In this document: positions 24,651-33,270 of the stretch, in pieces
Numbering within the stretch: the stretch's first letter is position 1
How the letters are laid out: every line of letters starts with the position of its first letter
NCBI GenBank assembly: GCA_937952235.1
Contig: CALFZM010000081.1
Span: forward strand, 37,304-101,303
Length of the DNA stretch: 64,000 nt
Source: an uncultured Opitutia bacterium
GTDB taxonomy: Bacteria; Verrucomicrobiota; Verrucomicrobiia; Opitutales; Opitutaceae
Direction of reading: 5' to 3'
Translations under genes and position numbers: made by a program
The notes under the pieces: generated by a model
Seen by the model: only the letters and a program-made list of their open reading frames with translations
Told to the model about the DNA's origin: nothing
Database searches by the model: none

Positions 24651-27530
24651 ATGCCTGCTGCCAACCCCCGCCGCTGCGCGGCCGCCCTCGGACTGGGCGC
24701 CGCCCTCACGTTTCCCGCGTTCGGTCAGACCGTAAACCCGGCCGGCACCGTGGCCGCCGCGGTGCCCAACACTCCGCCGGTTGAACTTTCCCCGTTCGAA
24801 GTCCGCGCCGACGACGATGTGGGCTACCAGGCCGCCAACACCACCAGCGGGAGCCGGCTCAACTCCCCGCTCAAGGACACCCCCGCCGCGGTGTCGGCGT
24901 TCACGCCCGAGTTTCTCTCCGACATCGCCGCCACCAACCTCGAGGAGATGCTCGCGCACGCGACCAACGTCGAAATCGACGTCGAGGACGCCAACGCCGG
25001 CTTCAACAACCCCCAGGGCCGCGGCGCCGACGGCGGCGACTACCAGTTCCGGATGCGGGGCTCCCCCGCGGGCGCCTCGCGCGACTTCGTGGAATCGAGC
25101 ATTCCCGTCGACCTCTACAACGTCGAGCGCGCCGAGGTCGCAAGCGGGCCCAACTCGATCCTCTTCGGTCTCGGCCAGGCCGGCGGACTCGTCTCGCTGA
25201 GCGGCAAGAAGGCCAATCTCAACCGGCAGCGCACGACGGTGAAGGCGATCTTCGGCTCGTGGCACTACGAGCGCTACGAGGGAGACCACAACCAGGTCCT
25301 CATCCCCAGGAAGCTCTCGCTGCGCCTCCTCGGCGCGTACCACAACAACCAGGGCTGGCGGCACTGGGACTTCAACGACACCGCCCGCTGGAGCGCGGCC
25401 GTGGCGTATCAGCCGCTCAAGCACACGACCATCCACGCGTCGTTCGAGAAGGGCCACGTGGACAACAGTCTCACGATCAACTGGAATGCCCAGGACCAGG
25501 TGACGGGCTACTGGGACAACGGCAGTCCGGTCTTCGATGCGACCGCGGTGCGACCGGGCACGGAGCGCTTCAACGCGAACAACAACCGCTTCACGTGGAC
25601 GCAACAGGACGGGATCGTCTACAATTACCGCGGCGAGTTTCAATCGATCAACCGCTACCTCAACGCGAATGGCGGCACGGTGGAGACGCTCTCGACCCCC
25701 GATGTCTCGCCCTACGGCTTCAACCTCGTCGGTCCCGGCGGCGTCCGGCACCAGACGTTCAGCAGCCACCAGGTCATGGTGCAGCAGAAGCTTCCCCGGC
25801 GCATCGACCTCGAGCTCGCGTATTTCAGGAACGCCAACGACGTCGAGGCGATGGGCATGCCGCCCGCGGGCGCCAACCTGCGCGCCGATCCCAATCTCAC
25901 CCTGCCGCGCCCGGATGGCGCGGCGGGCACCGTGCCCAACCCCTACGCGGGCATGCTCTACTTCGACGCCAACTGGTTCAAGGACTGGATCCGGACGGAG
26001 AACGAGGTCTACCGCCTGACGGCCGCGTGGGACGTCGGTCGTTCCGAGCGCTGGTACGGCCGCCACCGGGTCGCCGCCCTCCTGGAGTATTCGCAGCAGG
26101 ATCGCCGCCGCCGCTGGCGGAACGAGACGCTGGTCGACGAGAACAACGTGCCGATCACCAACGCCACCAATGCCGAAGGCGCGCAGAACCAGGTGTTCCG
26201 GCGCAACTACATCGTCCCGGGCAACTTCACCACGTACTTCCCCAGCGACGTCAGCATTCCGATCCAGGAGTTCACATGGAACGGCCGGCGCTTCCACTCG
26301 ACCTTCGCGTCGCGCGCCCAGGCCAACACGCACACGATCAAGGATACCGACACGATCATGTTCGCGAGCCAGAGCTTCTGGTTGAAGGACCGGTTCGTGA
26401 CGACGCTCGGGGCGCGGCAGGACAGCATCAAGTTCAAGAACGAGGGCGAAGCGCGCGTGCCCGCGGGGGATCCGCGCGTGCTGTCAGGCCAGCTCACGGC
26501 GAGCGAATGGTATTTCAATGGCCAATACGTCAACCGCTCGTACCGGCCGCAGACGTTCACGGCGGGTGCGGTACTGCACGCCACCAAGCGGCTCTCGGTC
26601 TTCTACAACATGTCGAAGAACAACGGGGCGCCGCGGTTCGACCGGACGGTGCTGCCGGACGGCGACATCGCCGGCCCCACCGAGGGCGAGGGCAAGGATT
26701 ACGGCTTCATGCTCGACGTGCTCGGCAACGAGAAGCTGTTCCTCCGCACGACCTGGTTCCAGACCGAGCAGATCAACGACACGCCGATCCTCCCCGGCGC
26801 CAACGCGCTGGGCGTCGACAATCTCCAGACGATGATCACGCAGCTCACCACGGCCGGCCAGATGACCGCCGCCGAGGCCGACGCCCTGCCCGGCACCTGG
26901 ACGACGGCGACGATCGACGTGTTCACCGAGGGCATCGAGGTCGAGCTCGTGGCCAATCCCACCCGCAACCTCTCGCTGCGCGCCAGCTACTCCAACTCGA
27001 AGCGCCGCCGGCAGAATTTCTTCGGCGAGATCTTCGCCTTCTTCGGCGAGCGGGTGCCGGGCTGGCGGCAGAAGCTGCTCAACCATCCCGCCGAGCTGGC
27101 GCTGTTTGACCAGGCGGTGGCGGACCTCGACAGCGAGCTCGCCTTCCAGGTCGACCGGCAGAACTCCCCGTTCGGCACCCGCCCCCACAAGATGAACGGC
27201 ACCGCCCGCTATTCCTTCCGCGAGGGCCGGCTGCGCGGGGCGTTCATCGGCGGTTCGATCCGGTACAACGGCAAGAACTTCATGAGCTGGGATCGTGTCA
27301 CCGGGCACATCTATTGGGGCAACGAGTCGCTGCTAGGGGATGCGTTCGCCGGCTACCGCTTCAAGGTGCCCGGCCTCAAGCTCAACGCGACGGTGCAGCT
27401 CAACGTGAAGAACGTCACCAACTCCTACTTGGTGAACGTCGGCCGCTACAACGACACCTATACCGGCATCCGCCGCGTCTACTTCAACGAGCCGCGCAGC
27501 TGGCGCCTGACGACGACCCTGGACTTCTGA
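24651..27530 (+). CDS. TonB-dependent outer-membrane receptor 2 (Verrucomicrobia type)
   Basis: The protein has 959 residues from the ATG at 24651 (MPAANPRRCAAALGLGAALT, signal peptide ending A-F-G-Q). The open frame continues over 1.4 kb upstream through the antisense of other genes and is ignored. V-E-L-S-P-F-E-V at residues 44-51 matches the motif in receptors 1 and 4. The plug shows L-K-D-T-P-A-A-V-S-A-F-T-P-E-F and V-A-S-G-P-N-S-I-L-F-G. The barrel ends T-T-L-D-F. There are no SusD, hydrolase or regulator genes beside it, so the ligand cannot be guessed. Confidence 0.9.
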   Translation: MPAANPRRCAAALGLGAALTFPAFGQTVNPAGTVAAAVPNTPPVELSPFEVRADDDVGYQAANTTSGSRLNSPLKDTPAAVSAFTPEFLSDIAATNLEEMLAHATNVEIDVEDANAGFNNPQGRGADGGDYQFRMRGSPAGASRDFVESSIPVDLYNVERAEVASGPNSILFGLGQAGGLVSLSGKKANLNRQRTTVKAIFGSWHYERYEGDHNQVLIPRKLSLRLLGAYHNNQGWRHWDFNDTARWSAAVAYQPLKHTTIHASFEKGHVDNSLTINWNAQDQVTGYWDNGSPVFDATAVRPGTERFNANNNRFTWTQQDGIVYNYRGEFQSINRYLNANGGTVETLSTPDVSPYGFNLVGPGGVRHQTFSSHQVMVQQKLPRRIDLELAYFRNANDVEAMGMPPAGANLRADPNLTLPRPDGAAGTVPNPYAGMLYFDANWFKDWIRTENEVYRLTAAWDVGRSERWYGRHRVAALLEYSQQDRRRRWRNETLVDENNVPITNATNAEGAQNQVFRRNYIVPGNFTTYFPSDVSIPIQEFTWNGRRFHSTFASRAQANTHTIKDTDTIMFASQSFWLKDRFVTTLGARQDSIKFKNEGEARVPAGDPRVLSGQLTASEWYFNGQYVNRSYRPQTFTAGAVLHATKRLSVFYNMSKNNGAPRFDRTVLPDGDIAGPTEGEGKDYGFMLDVLGNEKLFLRTTWFQTEQINDTPILPGANALGVDNLQTMITQLTTAGQMTAAEADALPGTWTTATIDVFTEGIEVELVANPTRNLSLRASYSNSKRRRQNFFGEIFAFFGERVPGWRQKLLNHPAELALFDQAVADLDSELAFQVDRQNSPFGTRPHKMNGTARYSFREGRLRGAFIGGSIRYNGKNFMSWDRVTGHIYWGNESLLGDAFAGYRFKVPGLKLNATVQLNVKNVTNSYLVNVGRYNDTYTGIRRVYFNEPRSWRLTTTLDF

Positions 27531-27552
27531 GCCGGGAGTCCGCCGCAGCCCT

Positions 27553-27660
27553 TCAAGTCACCCCCGAAAGCGGCCGCACTCCGAGGTGGAGCCGCCTGTC
27601 CCCAGGCGGCTGATGTGCGACTTGCCCGTCCGCAGCCGCCCGGGGACAGGCGGCTCCACC
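27553..27660 (+). repeat. REPIN-like element, copy C
   Basis: Both arms carry the C-rich TCCC-type loop: AGCCGCCTG stem on the left, and AGCCGCCCG against AGGCGGCT on the right. The left flank TTCAAGTCACC...GCGGCCGCACT lies on the side opposite to copies H and J. This copy is therefore a recombined or arm-converted version. It lies between convergent genes. Confidence 0.8.
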
Positions 27661-27671
27661 GCGCGCTTCGA

Positions 27672-28319
27672 TCAAGCCGTCTTCATGTCCCGGATGAAGC
27701 TCTCCGCCTCCCGGATCGAGGCTTCCATGTCGCGGATCAGCGTCGAGATGTCGGCCTGCAGCGTCCGGTTCGTGCTTTCGAGCTGCGCCAGCGCCCGCGC
27801 GTTGAGGTTGTGCTTCAGGAAGAGCACCTGGTCGCGGAAGGTCGCGATCACCGGGTCCATCCGGTCCGCCGCCTTGCGCATCAGCAGCACGAGCGCGTCA
27901 TAGCGCCGCCGGGTCTGCTCGAGCTGCCGCTCGCTGTCCGCCTTGAGCGACGCGCTCGCATACTGGCCGAGCTCCTGCTTCCACTCGCGGAAGAGCGCCT
28001 CCGCCACATCCTGGACCGACGCGATCCGCTCGCGGACTTCCTTCGCCTTCGCCTCGCTGCGCTGAAACTCGCGGTTCAGGTTGTCGTACTTCTGCTGCAG
28101 TGCGCCGCCGTCGACCTTGGTCACCGCGAGAAATTGCTGCAGGGCGTTCGCGAACTGCAGCTTCGCCTCGGTCTGGGCCTCGCGCGTCTTCTCCACGCGA
28201 TCGACGAGGATCTCGCGCTTCGCCACCCCCATCTTCTCCATCGCGCCGTAATAGGCGGACGAGCAGCCCGCGAGCAGCAGAACCAGGGCAACCGGCAGCG
28301 AGCGGTAAGCGCGTTTCAT
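27672..28319 (-). CDS. DUF2959 lipoprotein, coiled-coil
   Basis: The protein has 215 residues. The signal peptide ends in the lipobox L-A-G-C (Cys19). The remainder is almost wholly helical and charged, with coiled-coil character (V-E-K-T-R-E-A-Q-T-E-A-K, then L-N-R-E-F-Q-R-S-E-A-K-A-K). This matches DUF2959, a lipoprotein family of unknown role. It is probably periplasmic-facing. It lies between REPIN copies C and D and shows no operon partner. Confidence 0.85.
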   Translation of the reverse strand: MKRAYRSLPVALVLLLAGCSSAYYGAMEKMGVAKREILVDRVEKTREAQTEAKLQFANALQQFLAVTKVDGGALQQKYDNLNREFQRSEAKAKEVRERIASVQDVAEALFREWKQELGQYASASLKADSERQLEQTRRRYDALVLLMRKAADRMDPVIATFRDQVLFLKHNLNARALAQLESTNRTLQADISTLIRDMEASIREAESFIRDMKTA

Positions 28320-28422
28320 GATGATAGATCACGAAACGCCTCGCACGTGCCCGCGTCAAGGGATCGAACCTCTCGTTCGATGATGGGGCTCGTCGTCCGC
28401 TCCCGCGGTACGAACGATGGGG

Positions 28423-28544
28423 TCATGCCGTTGGCCTTCAACTCAGCCGTGAGAAGGGCCGCACTGAAAGGTGGAGCAGCTTGTTCTCAAGCTGCTGCGG
28501 ACCGGTCCATCGCACGACAGCCGCCTGGGGACAGGCGGCTCCAC
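28423..28544 (-). repeat. REPIN-like element, copy D
   Basis: This copy has a full-length flank (TCATGCCGTTGGCCTTCAAC to CACTGAAAGG) and arms AGCAGCTTG/CAAGCTGCT and AGCCGCCTG/CAGGCGGCT around a GGACCGGTCC spacer. It is nearly identical in order to copy F. It lies between the start of the lipoprotein gene and the end of the nucleoside hydrolase-like gene. Confidence 0.88.
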
Positions 28545-28564
28545 CGCACCGGCATCTTTCCGGC

Positions 28565-29608
28565 TCAATCCCGCCGCTGCATCAGCCGGACGACCAGCTC
28601 CTCCAGCCGCTCCGCGTCGATGGCCCGCACGACGGTCACATCCGGTTCTCCCAGCCCGGGCCCGCCGCCGGCGGGCCAGCTCAGCGTGGCGCCGTAGCTT
28701 GCGCCGTGGTCGATCTCGATGTCCATCGCGAGCTCGAGCGTCGCCTTGGCCAGCGATGGATCGAGCATCACGGCCGCCGCGATCTCGTCCCACATCGGAT
28801 AGCCGACACTCGCATGCCGCAGAAAATACCGCGCTGCCACCCCATCGCCCGCCCCGGCCCGGCGGACCAGGTCGGACGTGAGCTTCACCCCGGCCGTGGC
28901 GTCGAGCGGCACGCACGTGATCCGGCGCCAGCCCGCGTGCAGCATGATCGACGCCGCTTCCGGATCCCAGCGGCAGTTGAACTCGACGCGCGGACTGTGG
29001 AGGAACTGCAGGGAAAACTCGTCGATCTGCGCGACCTCCGGGCTGAACGAGGCGCCCATGAACACCAGCTCGCGCGCCTGGGCGGCGAAGCGGTCGTCGA
29101 GCCGCGCCGCGAGCGCGAGATTCGTGAAGGGCCCCAGGGCCAGGATCGTGACCTCGCCGGGAAACTCGCGCACCTTGCGGACGAGGAAAGACGCGGCCGC
29201 CTCGCCGGCCGGCGCCGTCACCGGATCTCCGTCCGCCAGCGGCGGCACCACGTCCGGGCCATGATACGGCGGGCGCGGCACGGTGTTGTACTCCGGCCAG
29301 GATTCCATCCAGGCGCCTTTGTAGGGGAGCTTGCCATACAACGTCTCCCAGCGGCGCGTCGCGACCTCGGAATTGACCAGCGGGTACGTGGCGCCCGGCA
29401 CGACGGGCACGTCCGTCCGCCCGACCCGTTCGAGCAGTCTCAGGGCGTGGGCGACATTCTCCTTCTGCCAGCCGTCGCCGCTCTCGATCGTGATGCCGAG
29501 CACGTCGACCTCGGGGGACTGCAGGACCATCAGGATCGACTGCAGGTTCGATCCGCCCGGCCCGAAGGCGTCCTGGTCGATGATGACTTTGCGTTTGGTC
29601 AGAGCCAT
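28565..29608 (-). CDS. inosine/uridine-preferring nucleoside hydrolase-like protein
   Basis: The protein has 347 residues from the ATG at 29608 (MALTKRKVIIDQDAFGPGGS). The family core is seen in V-L-G-I-T-I-E-S-G-D-G-W, V-P-V-V-P-G-A-T-Y-P and T-I-L-A-L-G-P-F-T-N-L-A-L-A. The N-terminal calcium motif is altered: nucleoside hydrolases usually have D-x-D-x-x-x-D-D, while here it reads D-Q-D-A-F-G-P-G-G-S-N. Classical ribonucleoside hydrolysis is therefore doubtful, and the enzyme may belong to a divergent subfamily. It is cytoplasmic, as no signal peptide is seen. A long inverted repeat (29624-29704) separates it from the M48 gene upstream. Confidence 0.75.
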   Translation of the reverse strand: MALTKRKVIIDQDAFGPGGSNLQSILMVLQSPEVDVLGITIESGDGWQKENVAHALRLLERVGRTDVPVVPGATYPLVNSEVATRRWETLYGKLPYKGAWMESWPEYNTVPRPPYHGPDVVPPLADGDPVTAPAGEAAASFLVRKVREFPGEVTILALGPFTNLALAARLDDRFAAQARELVFMGASFSPEVAQIDEFSLQFLHSPRVEFNCRWDPEAASIMLHAGWRRITCVPLDATAGVKLTSDLVRRAGAGDGVAARYFLRHASVGYPMWDEIAAAVMLDPSLAKATLELAMDIEIDHGASYGATLSWPAGGGPGLGEPDVTVVRAIDAERLEELVVRLMQRRD

Positions 29609-29623
29609 GAGATCGGTGAGATG

Positions 29624-29704
29624 ACCACGAAACACGCGAAATACACGAAAGAGCTCCGAGCACGCGGCGGCTTCTGACCTTCGTGTATTCGTGTGTTTCG
29701 TGGT
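29624..29704. repeat. inverted repeat with 9-bp periodic arms (CACGAAACA type)
   Basis: The left arm reads CACGAAACA, CGCGAAATA, CACGAA; the right arm is its near-perfect reverse complement, ending GTGTTTCGTGGT. Each arm is itself a 9-bp tandem repeat. About 30 bp separate the arms. It lies between the M48 gene and the nucleoside hydrolase-like gene. A terminator role is possible, but no T-tract follows. Confidence 0.85.
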
Positions 29705-29713
29705 TTCTTCCCC

Positions 29714-30589
29714 TCAGGGCGCCGGATCGTTTGGCAGGTTCTTGATGCGTTCCGCGAGCGGCGGATGCGTCGAGAACGTCGCCTTCGGATCGCTTTTCGC
29801 CTGCTGGAGCTGTACGAGCACCTGCCGCAGCGCGCCGGGCGCGTAGCCGACCGTCACTGCGAGCGCGCGGCCCGCCTTGTCGGCGGCGAGCTCGGTCTTC
29901 GGGTCGAAGCCCCGTTCGAAGAGCGTCCTGGTCAGCTCCTCGATGCCGGTGTCGAACTGCCGCAGCTCCGACTGCACCATCGCCGCATCGCGGCTGTGCT
30001 TCACCGCGAGGGTGGTGGTGCCGGCGACGAATTCGCTGCGGGCGATGATCTTCAGCGCGTGCCGTTCCGTGATGTGCGCGATCTCGTGCGCGAGCACCGC
30101 GGCCAGCGCGTCGTCGCTCGCCTCGACCCTCTCGTACAGTCCGCGCGTGATGAACACGTGCCCGCCCGGGGCCGAGAAGCCGTTGATTGACGGCGAATCG
30201 AGGATCGCGAATCGCCACGGAAGCACCGGCCGCGTGGAATAGTACGCGAGCGCCTGGCCGAGCACGTTGACGCGCCGCGTCGCCGCCTCGTCGCGCCACA
30301 GGCCGCCGTACTTGCCGACGATCTCGAGCGCCACCGTTTCCCCGATCAGTTTTTCCTCCTCGGGCCCGATGCCCAGGACACCCTTGGCGACCTTGCTCAC
30401 GTCCTTGGCGGTGTCGGAGACCTTCTTCGAGGTGTCGGTGACCTGCTGCTGCGTCTCGCGGAGCTTGTCCATGCCCTTCTTGAGCCTGTCCAAGCCGAAC
30501 TGCGCCCGCGCCTCCGGCGCGACGAGGACCAGGAGGCCCAGCCCCAGGGCGGCCGCGAGTGGAAACCGAAGCGGAGTGCGGGCGCTCAT
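29714..30589 (-). CDS. M48-family zinc metalloprotease, secreted
   Basis: The protein has 291 residues. The ATG at 30589 overlaps the stop of the SH3 gene (ATGA). It has a signal peptide (MSARTPLRFPLAAALGLGLL...A-R-A-Q), then a coiled region (Q-Q-Q-V-T-D-T-S-K-K-V-S-D-T-A-K). The M48 domain carries H-E-I-A-H at residues 168-172, with the third ligand in E-L-A-A-D-K-A-G near 232. It probably acts in periplasmic protein quality control. Its operon with a CHASE2 cyclase and an SH3 protein suggests the three proteins work in one envelope-sensing process. Confidence 0.88.
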   Translation of the reverse strand: MSARTPLRFPLAAALGLGLLVLVAPEARAQFGLDRLKKGMDKLRETQQQVTDTSKKVSDTAKDVSKVAKGVLGIGPEEEKLIGETVALEIVGKYGGLWRDEAATRRVNVLGQALAYYSTRPVLPWRFAILDSPSINGFSAPGGHVFITRGLYERVEASDDALAAVLAHEIAHITERHALKIIARSEFVAGTTTLAVKHSRDAAMVQSELRQFDTGIEELTRTLFERGFDPKTELAADKAGRALAVTVGYAPGALRQVLVQLQQAKSDPKATFSTHPPLAERIKNLPNDPAP

Positions 30590-31074
30590 TGGTATTCCCC
30601 CTTCTTCTTTTCCTGGAGGAACGCTTTCACGTCCTCCGGTTTCACGACGCCGGCCTGCTGGGTCAGCCACGCGATATCCTCGGCGGCTTTGCCGAGGCCG
30701 CGGCGTGACGAGTACTCCTCGGCGGCGGGCACCAGCGGCCGTGCGGCCGCGGCGGCGGAGGTCTCGCTGGCGGCGACGGGCAGGCCGTCGAGGCCGCGGG
30801 TCTCGGAGGGTTTCTCCTCGGCGAGATTGCCGGAGAACACCCAGCCGGACTTGCGGCCGTCGGAGACTTTGAGCCAGGCGCCCTTGATCTCCTCGACCTT
30901 GAGTTCCTGGGCATAGGCCACGCGCGCGACGGGCGTGGCGAGCATGCTGGGTTGGGCGAGCAGCGCGGTTTCCACGCGCTTGGTGAACGCCGCGCCGCCG
31001 GGAGCGAAGGCGGCGGGCAGCAGGGTGACGGTGGCCAGCGAGGCCGCGATCCAGCCGCAGGTTGGAGCTTTCAT
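30586..31074 (-). CDS. small secreted SH3-domain (SH3b) protein
   Basis: The protein has 162 residues from the ATG at 31074, which overlaps the stop of the cyclase gene (ATGA). It has a signal peptide (MKAPTCGWIAASLATVTLLP) followed by a bacterial SH3 domain at about residues 45-85, ending K-S-G-W-V-F-S-G-N-L. The C-terminal part is helical and ends K-K-K-G-E-Y-Q. Bacterial SH3 domains usually bind cell-wall or protein ligands. It is translationally coupled on both sides, to the cyclase upstream and the M48 protease downstream. Confidence 0.8.
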   Translation of the reverse strand: MKAPTCGWIAASLATVTLLPAAFAPGGAAFTKRVETALLAQPSMLATPVARVAYAQELKVEEIKGAWLKVSDGRKSGWVFSGNLAEEKPSETRGLDGLPVAASETSAAAAARPLVPAAEEYSSRRGLGKAAEDIAWLTQQAGVVKPEDVKAFLQEKKKGEYQ

Positions 31075-33131
31075 TTTGATTGGAGGGAAAGGATGGGCTG
31101 CCAGTCCGCCGCCGGCGGGGCGTCGGCCAGCGCGCGAGCCTCGTCGCGCAAGCGCCGCGTGAAGTCGTCGTGGGGCGCCAGGGCCGAGGCCCGCTCGAAC
31201 GCGGCGGCAGCCTCGGCGAAGCGGCGGCCCGTGTAAAGGGCGTGGGCCGCGCCGTACGCGTCCAGGAACGCGCGTTGCTCCGGGGTGACGTCCGACGGCT
31301 CGCCGATGAGTTCGAACACGGGCACCGCGGTCTGTTTGCCCTTCACGCGCAATGCGGTGAGCGGACGCACCACGAGCCGGTCTCGCACCCGCAGCGCGGT
31401 GGCTTCGCCGAGCAGGATGGAGGTGCCGAATTCCTTGTTCGCGCCCTCGAGCCGCGAGGCGAGATTCACGGCGTCGCCGAGCACGGTGTAGTTGCGCTTC
31501 AGCTCGGAGCCGAGGTTGCCGACGGTCATCTGGCCGGTGTTGATGCCGATGCGCATGTGCAGCGTGCGCCCGTGGCTGGCGGCGAGGCGTCCGTTGCGCG
31601 CGGCCAGCGTCCGCTGGGCCGCCAGGGCCGCGCGACAGGCGGCGAGGGCGTGATCGGACTGCTCCTGCGGCGCGCCGAACACCGCCATGACGGCGTCGCC
31701 GATGTACTTGTCGATGTAGGCGCGGTGCTGGACCAGGCATTGGGTGGTCTCCTGCAGGTAGCCGTTCACCAGCTCCACCAGCTCCTCGGGCGAAACCTGC
31801 TCCGAGAGGTCGGTGAAGCCGGCGAGGTCGGAGAAGAACACCGTCGCCTCGCGTCGCTCGCCGCCGAGCTTGATTGCCTCCGGGTCGCGCACGAGGCGCT
31901 CGACGACCTCGGGTGCCACATAAGACCCGAACATCGCCTGCACGGACTGGCGCCGCTGGCGCTCCGTCCAGAATTTCTCCGCCACCACGCCGACCAGGCC
32001 CAGACCGCCGGCGAAAACCGGCGTGGCGGGCGCCAGGAACCATCCTGCCGAGAGCCCGGCGTATGCCGCGCCGAGCACCAACACGCCCCAGCCAGCGGCG
32101 AGCAGCGCGGGCGGCCGCACCCCCGAGCCTTCCCGCACGCCCAGCGCGAGCAGCCCGAGCGCGGCGCACGCGAGCAGCGGCGGCACCGCGGCGGGCAGCG
32201 GCCGGATGAAGCCGGAACCGGAAAGGTTCGCCCACGCCGTCCAGTGCACGAGCACGCCCGGCTCCAGCTTGCCGATGGGCAGCGGCTTCTGGTCGAAGGA
32301 CCCGGTGGCGCTGGCGCCGGCGAAGACCGTGCGCCCCCGCACGGCTGCAAACGCCTCGCCGGTCAGCGGCTCCTCTCGGGCGAGGGCGGCGGCGAGGGCG
32401 GCGGGGGTGTAGTTGCCATCCGGAGACGCCTCGGCGAGCCGGCCGACCGTGGGCAGCCCCGCGATGACGAACGACGCCGCCGACAGCACGGGCACGCGGT
32501 CCGGCGCGGCGCGCAGCGACGCCAGGCCGCCGTGCCAGCGCAGGAGCGCGGCGGCGGGTCCTTCGCGCCCGGGAGCGGCGGCCGCGGCGAGCGAGCCCGG
32601 CACCGCGTAGGAACGCAGGCTGCCGTCCGCATCCGGCGGCGCGGCGTCCGCGAATCCCGCCCGCGGCGATGCGAACAGCGCGGCGTGCCGCGCGACGAAC
32701 GCGTCGTCCCAGAAGGCGGGAGGCTGACGCCGCGTGCGTGCCAGCACCACCGAGGGCGTGCCGGCGGCAAGGGCGGCGAGCAGCTGGTCCTGTTCCACGG
32801 CGCTGGAGTGGTCGAGGAACACGAAATCGAGCACGATGCGCGCCGCGCCCGCGCGGTGCAGGCCGGCGATGAGCGCGGCGAACACGCCGCGCGGCGGGGG
32901 CCAGGTGACGCCGAATCCGTTCCCGCTCAGGGCTTCGAGCGTGGCGTCGTCCATCAGCACGAGCGCGGAGCCCGGGGGCGGCTCGGCGGCCCGCAGCGGG
33001 TGCCGGCTGGCGGCGTCCAGGAATGCCCGGTCGAGCGCATCGCGCACGGGAAGCAGGTGAAACAACGCCACGCCCAGCGCGACCGGCAGGAGCCAGCGCC
33101 AGCGATGGGAAATGACAAGGCCGTTGGGCAT
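31071..33131 (-). CDS. CHASE2-domain class III adenylate/guanylate cyclase
   Basis: The protein has 686 residues from the ATG at 33131 (MPNGLVISHRWRWLLPVALG). One N-terminal membrane segment is followed by an extracytoplasmic CHASE2 sensor (to about residue 300), roughly three transmembrane helices, and a class III cyclase domain. The cyclase has F-F-S-D-L-A-G-F-T-D near 431 (metal Asp), K-Y-I-G-D-A-V-M-A-V-F-G near 474 (second metal Asp) and N-L-A-S-R-L-E-G. The metal-binding and transition-state positions look intact, so it should be active. A TPR-like helical tail follows (F-A-E-A-A-A-A-F-E-R-A). It heads an overlapping operon with the SH3 and M48 genes. Confidence 0.9.
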   Translation of the reverse strand: MPNGLVISHRWRWLLPVALGVALFHLLPVRDALDRAFLDAASRHPLRAAEPPPGSALVLMDDATLEALSGNGFGVTWPPPRGVFAALIAGLHRAGAARIVLDFVFLDHSSAVEQDQLLAALAAGTPSVVLARTRRQPPAFWDDAFVARHAALFASPRAGFADAAPPDADGSLRSYAVPGSLAAAAAPGREGPAAALLRWHGGLASLRAAPDRVPVLSAASFVIAGLPTVGRLAEASPDGNYTPAALAAALAREEPLTGEAFAAVRGRTVFAGASATGSFDQKPLPIGKLEPGVLVHWTAWANLSGSGFIRPLPAAVPPLLACAALGLLALGVREGSGVRPPALLAAGWGVLVLGAAYAGLSAGWFLAPATPVFAGGLGLVGVVAEKFWTERQRRQSVQAMFGSYVAPEVVERLVRDPEAIKLGGERREATVFFSDLAGFTDLSEQVSPEELVELVNGYLQETTQCLVQHRAYIDKYIGDAVMAVFGAPQEQSDHALAACRAALAAQRTLAARNGRLAASHGRTLHMRIGINTGQMTVGNLGSELKRNYTVLGDAVNLASRLEGANKEFGTSILLGEATALRVRDRLVVRPLTALRVKGKQTAVPVFELIGEPSDVTPEQRAFLDAYGAAHALYTGRRFAEAAAAFERASALAPHDDFTRRLRDEARALADAPPAADWQPILSLQSK

Positions 33132-33270
33132 GGGAGGCGCGGACGACCGAGCAAGCTGCGGCGGCCCGCAGGCGGCAAGCCTCCCCGCATGGGCCGACCG
33201 GTCAGGCCGCAACGGCGGAGCGAAAGGGCCCTCTTCGGACGGCGCGGCTCCCTCGGCGCCTGGTCCGGGA

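Noticed and set aside
29624..29704. Rho-independent terminator at the long inverted repeat
   Set aside because: The stem is long, but neither strand is followed by a T-run, so termination cannot be claimed from sequence alone.
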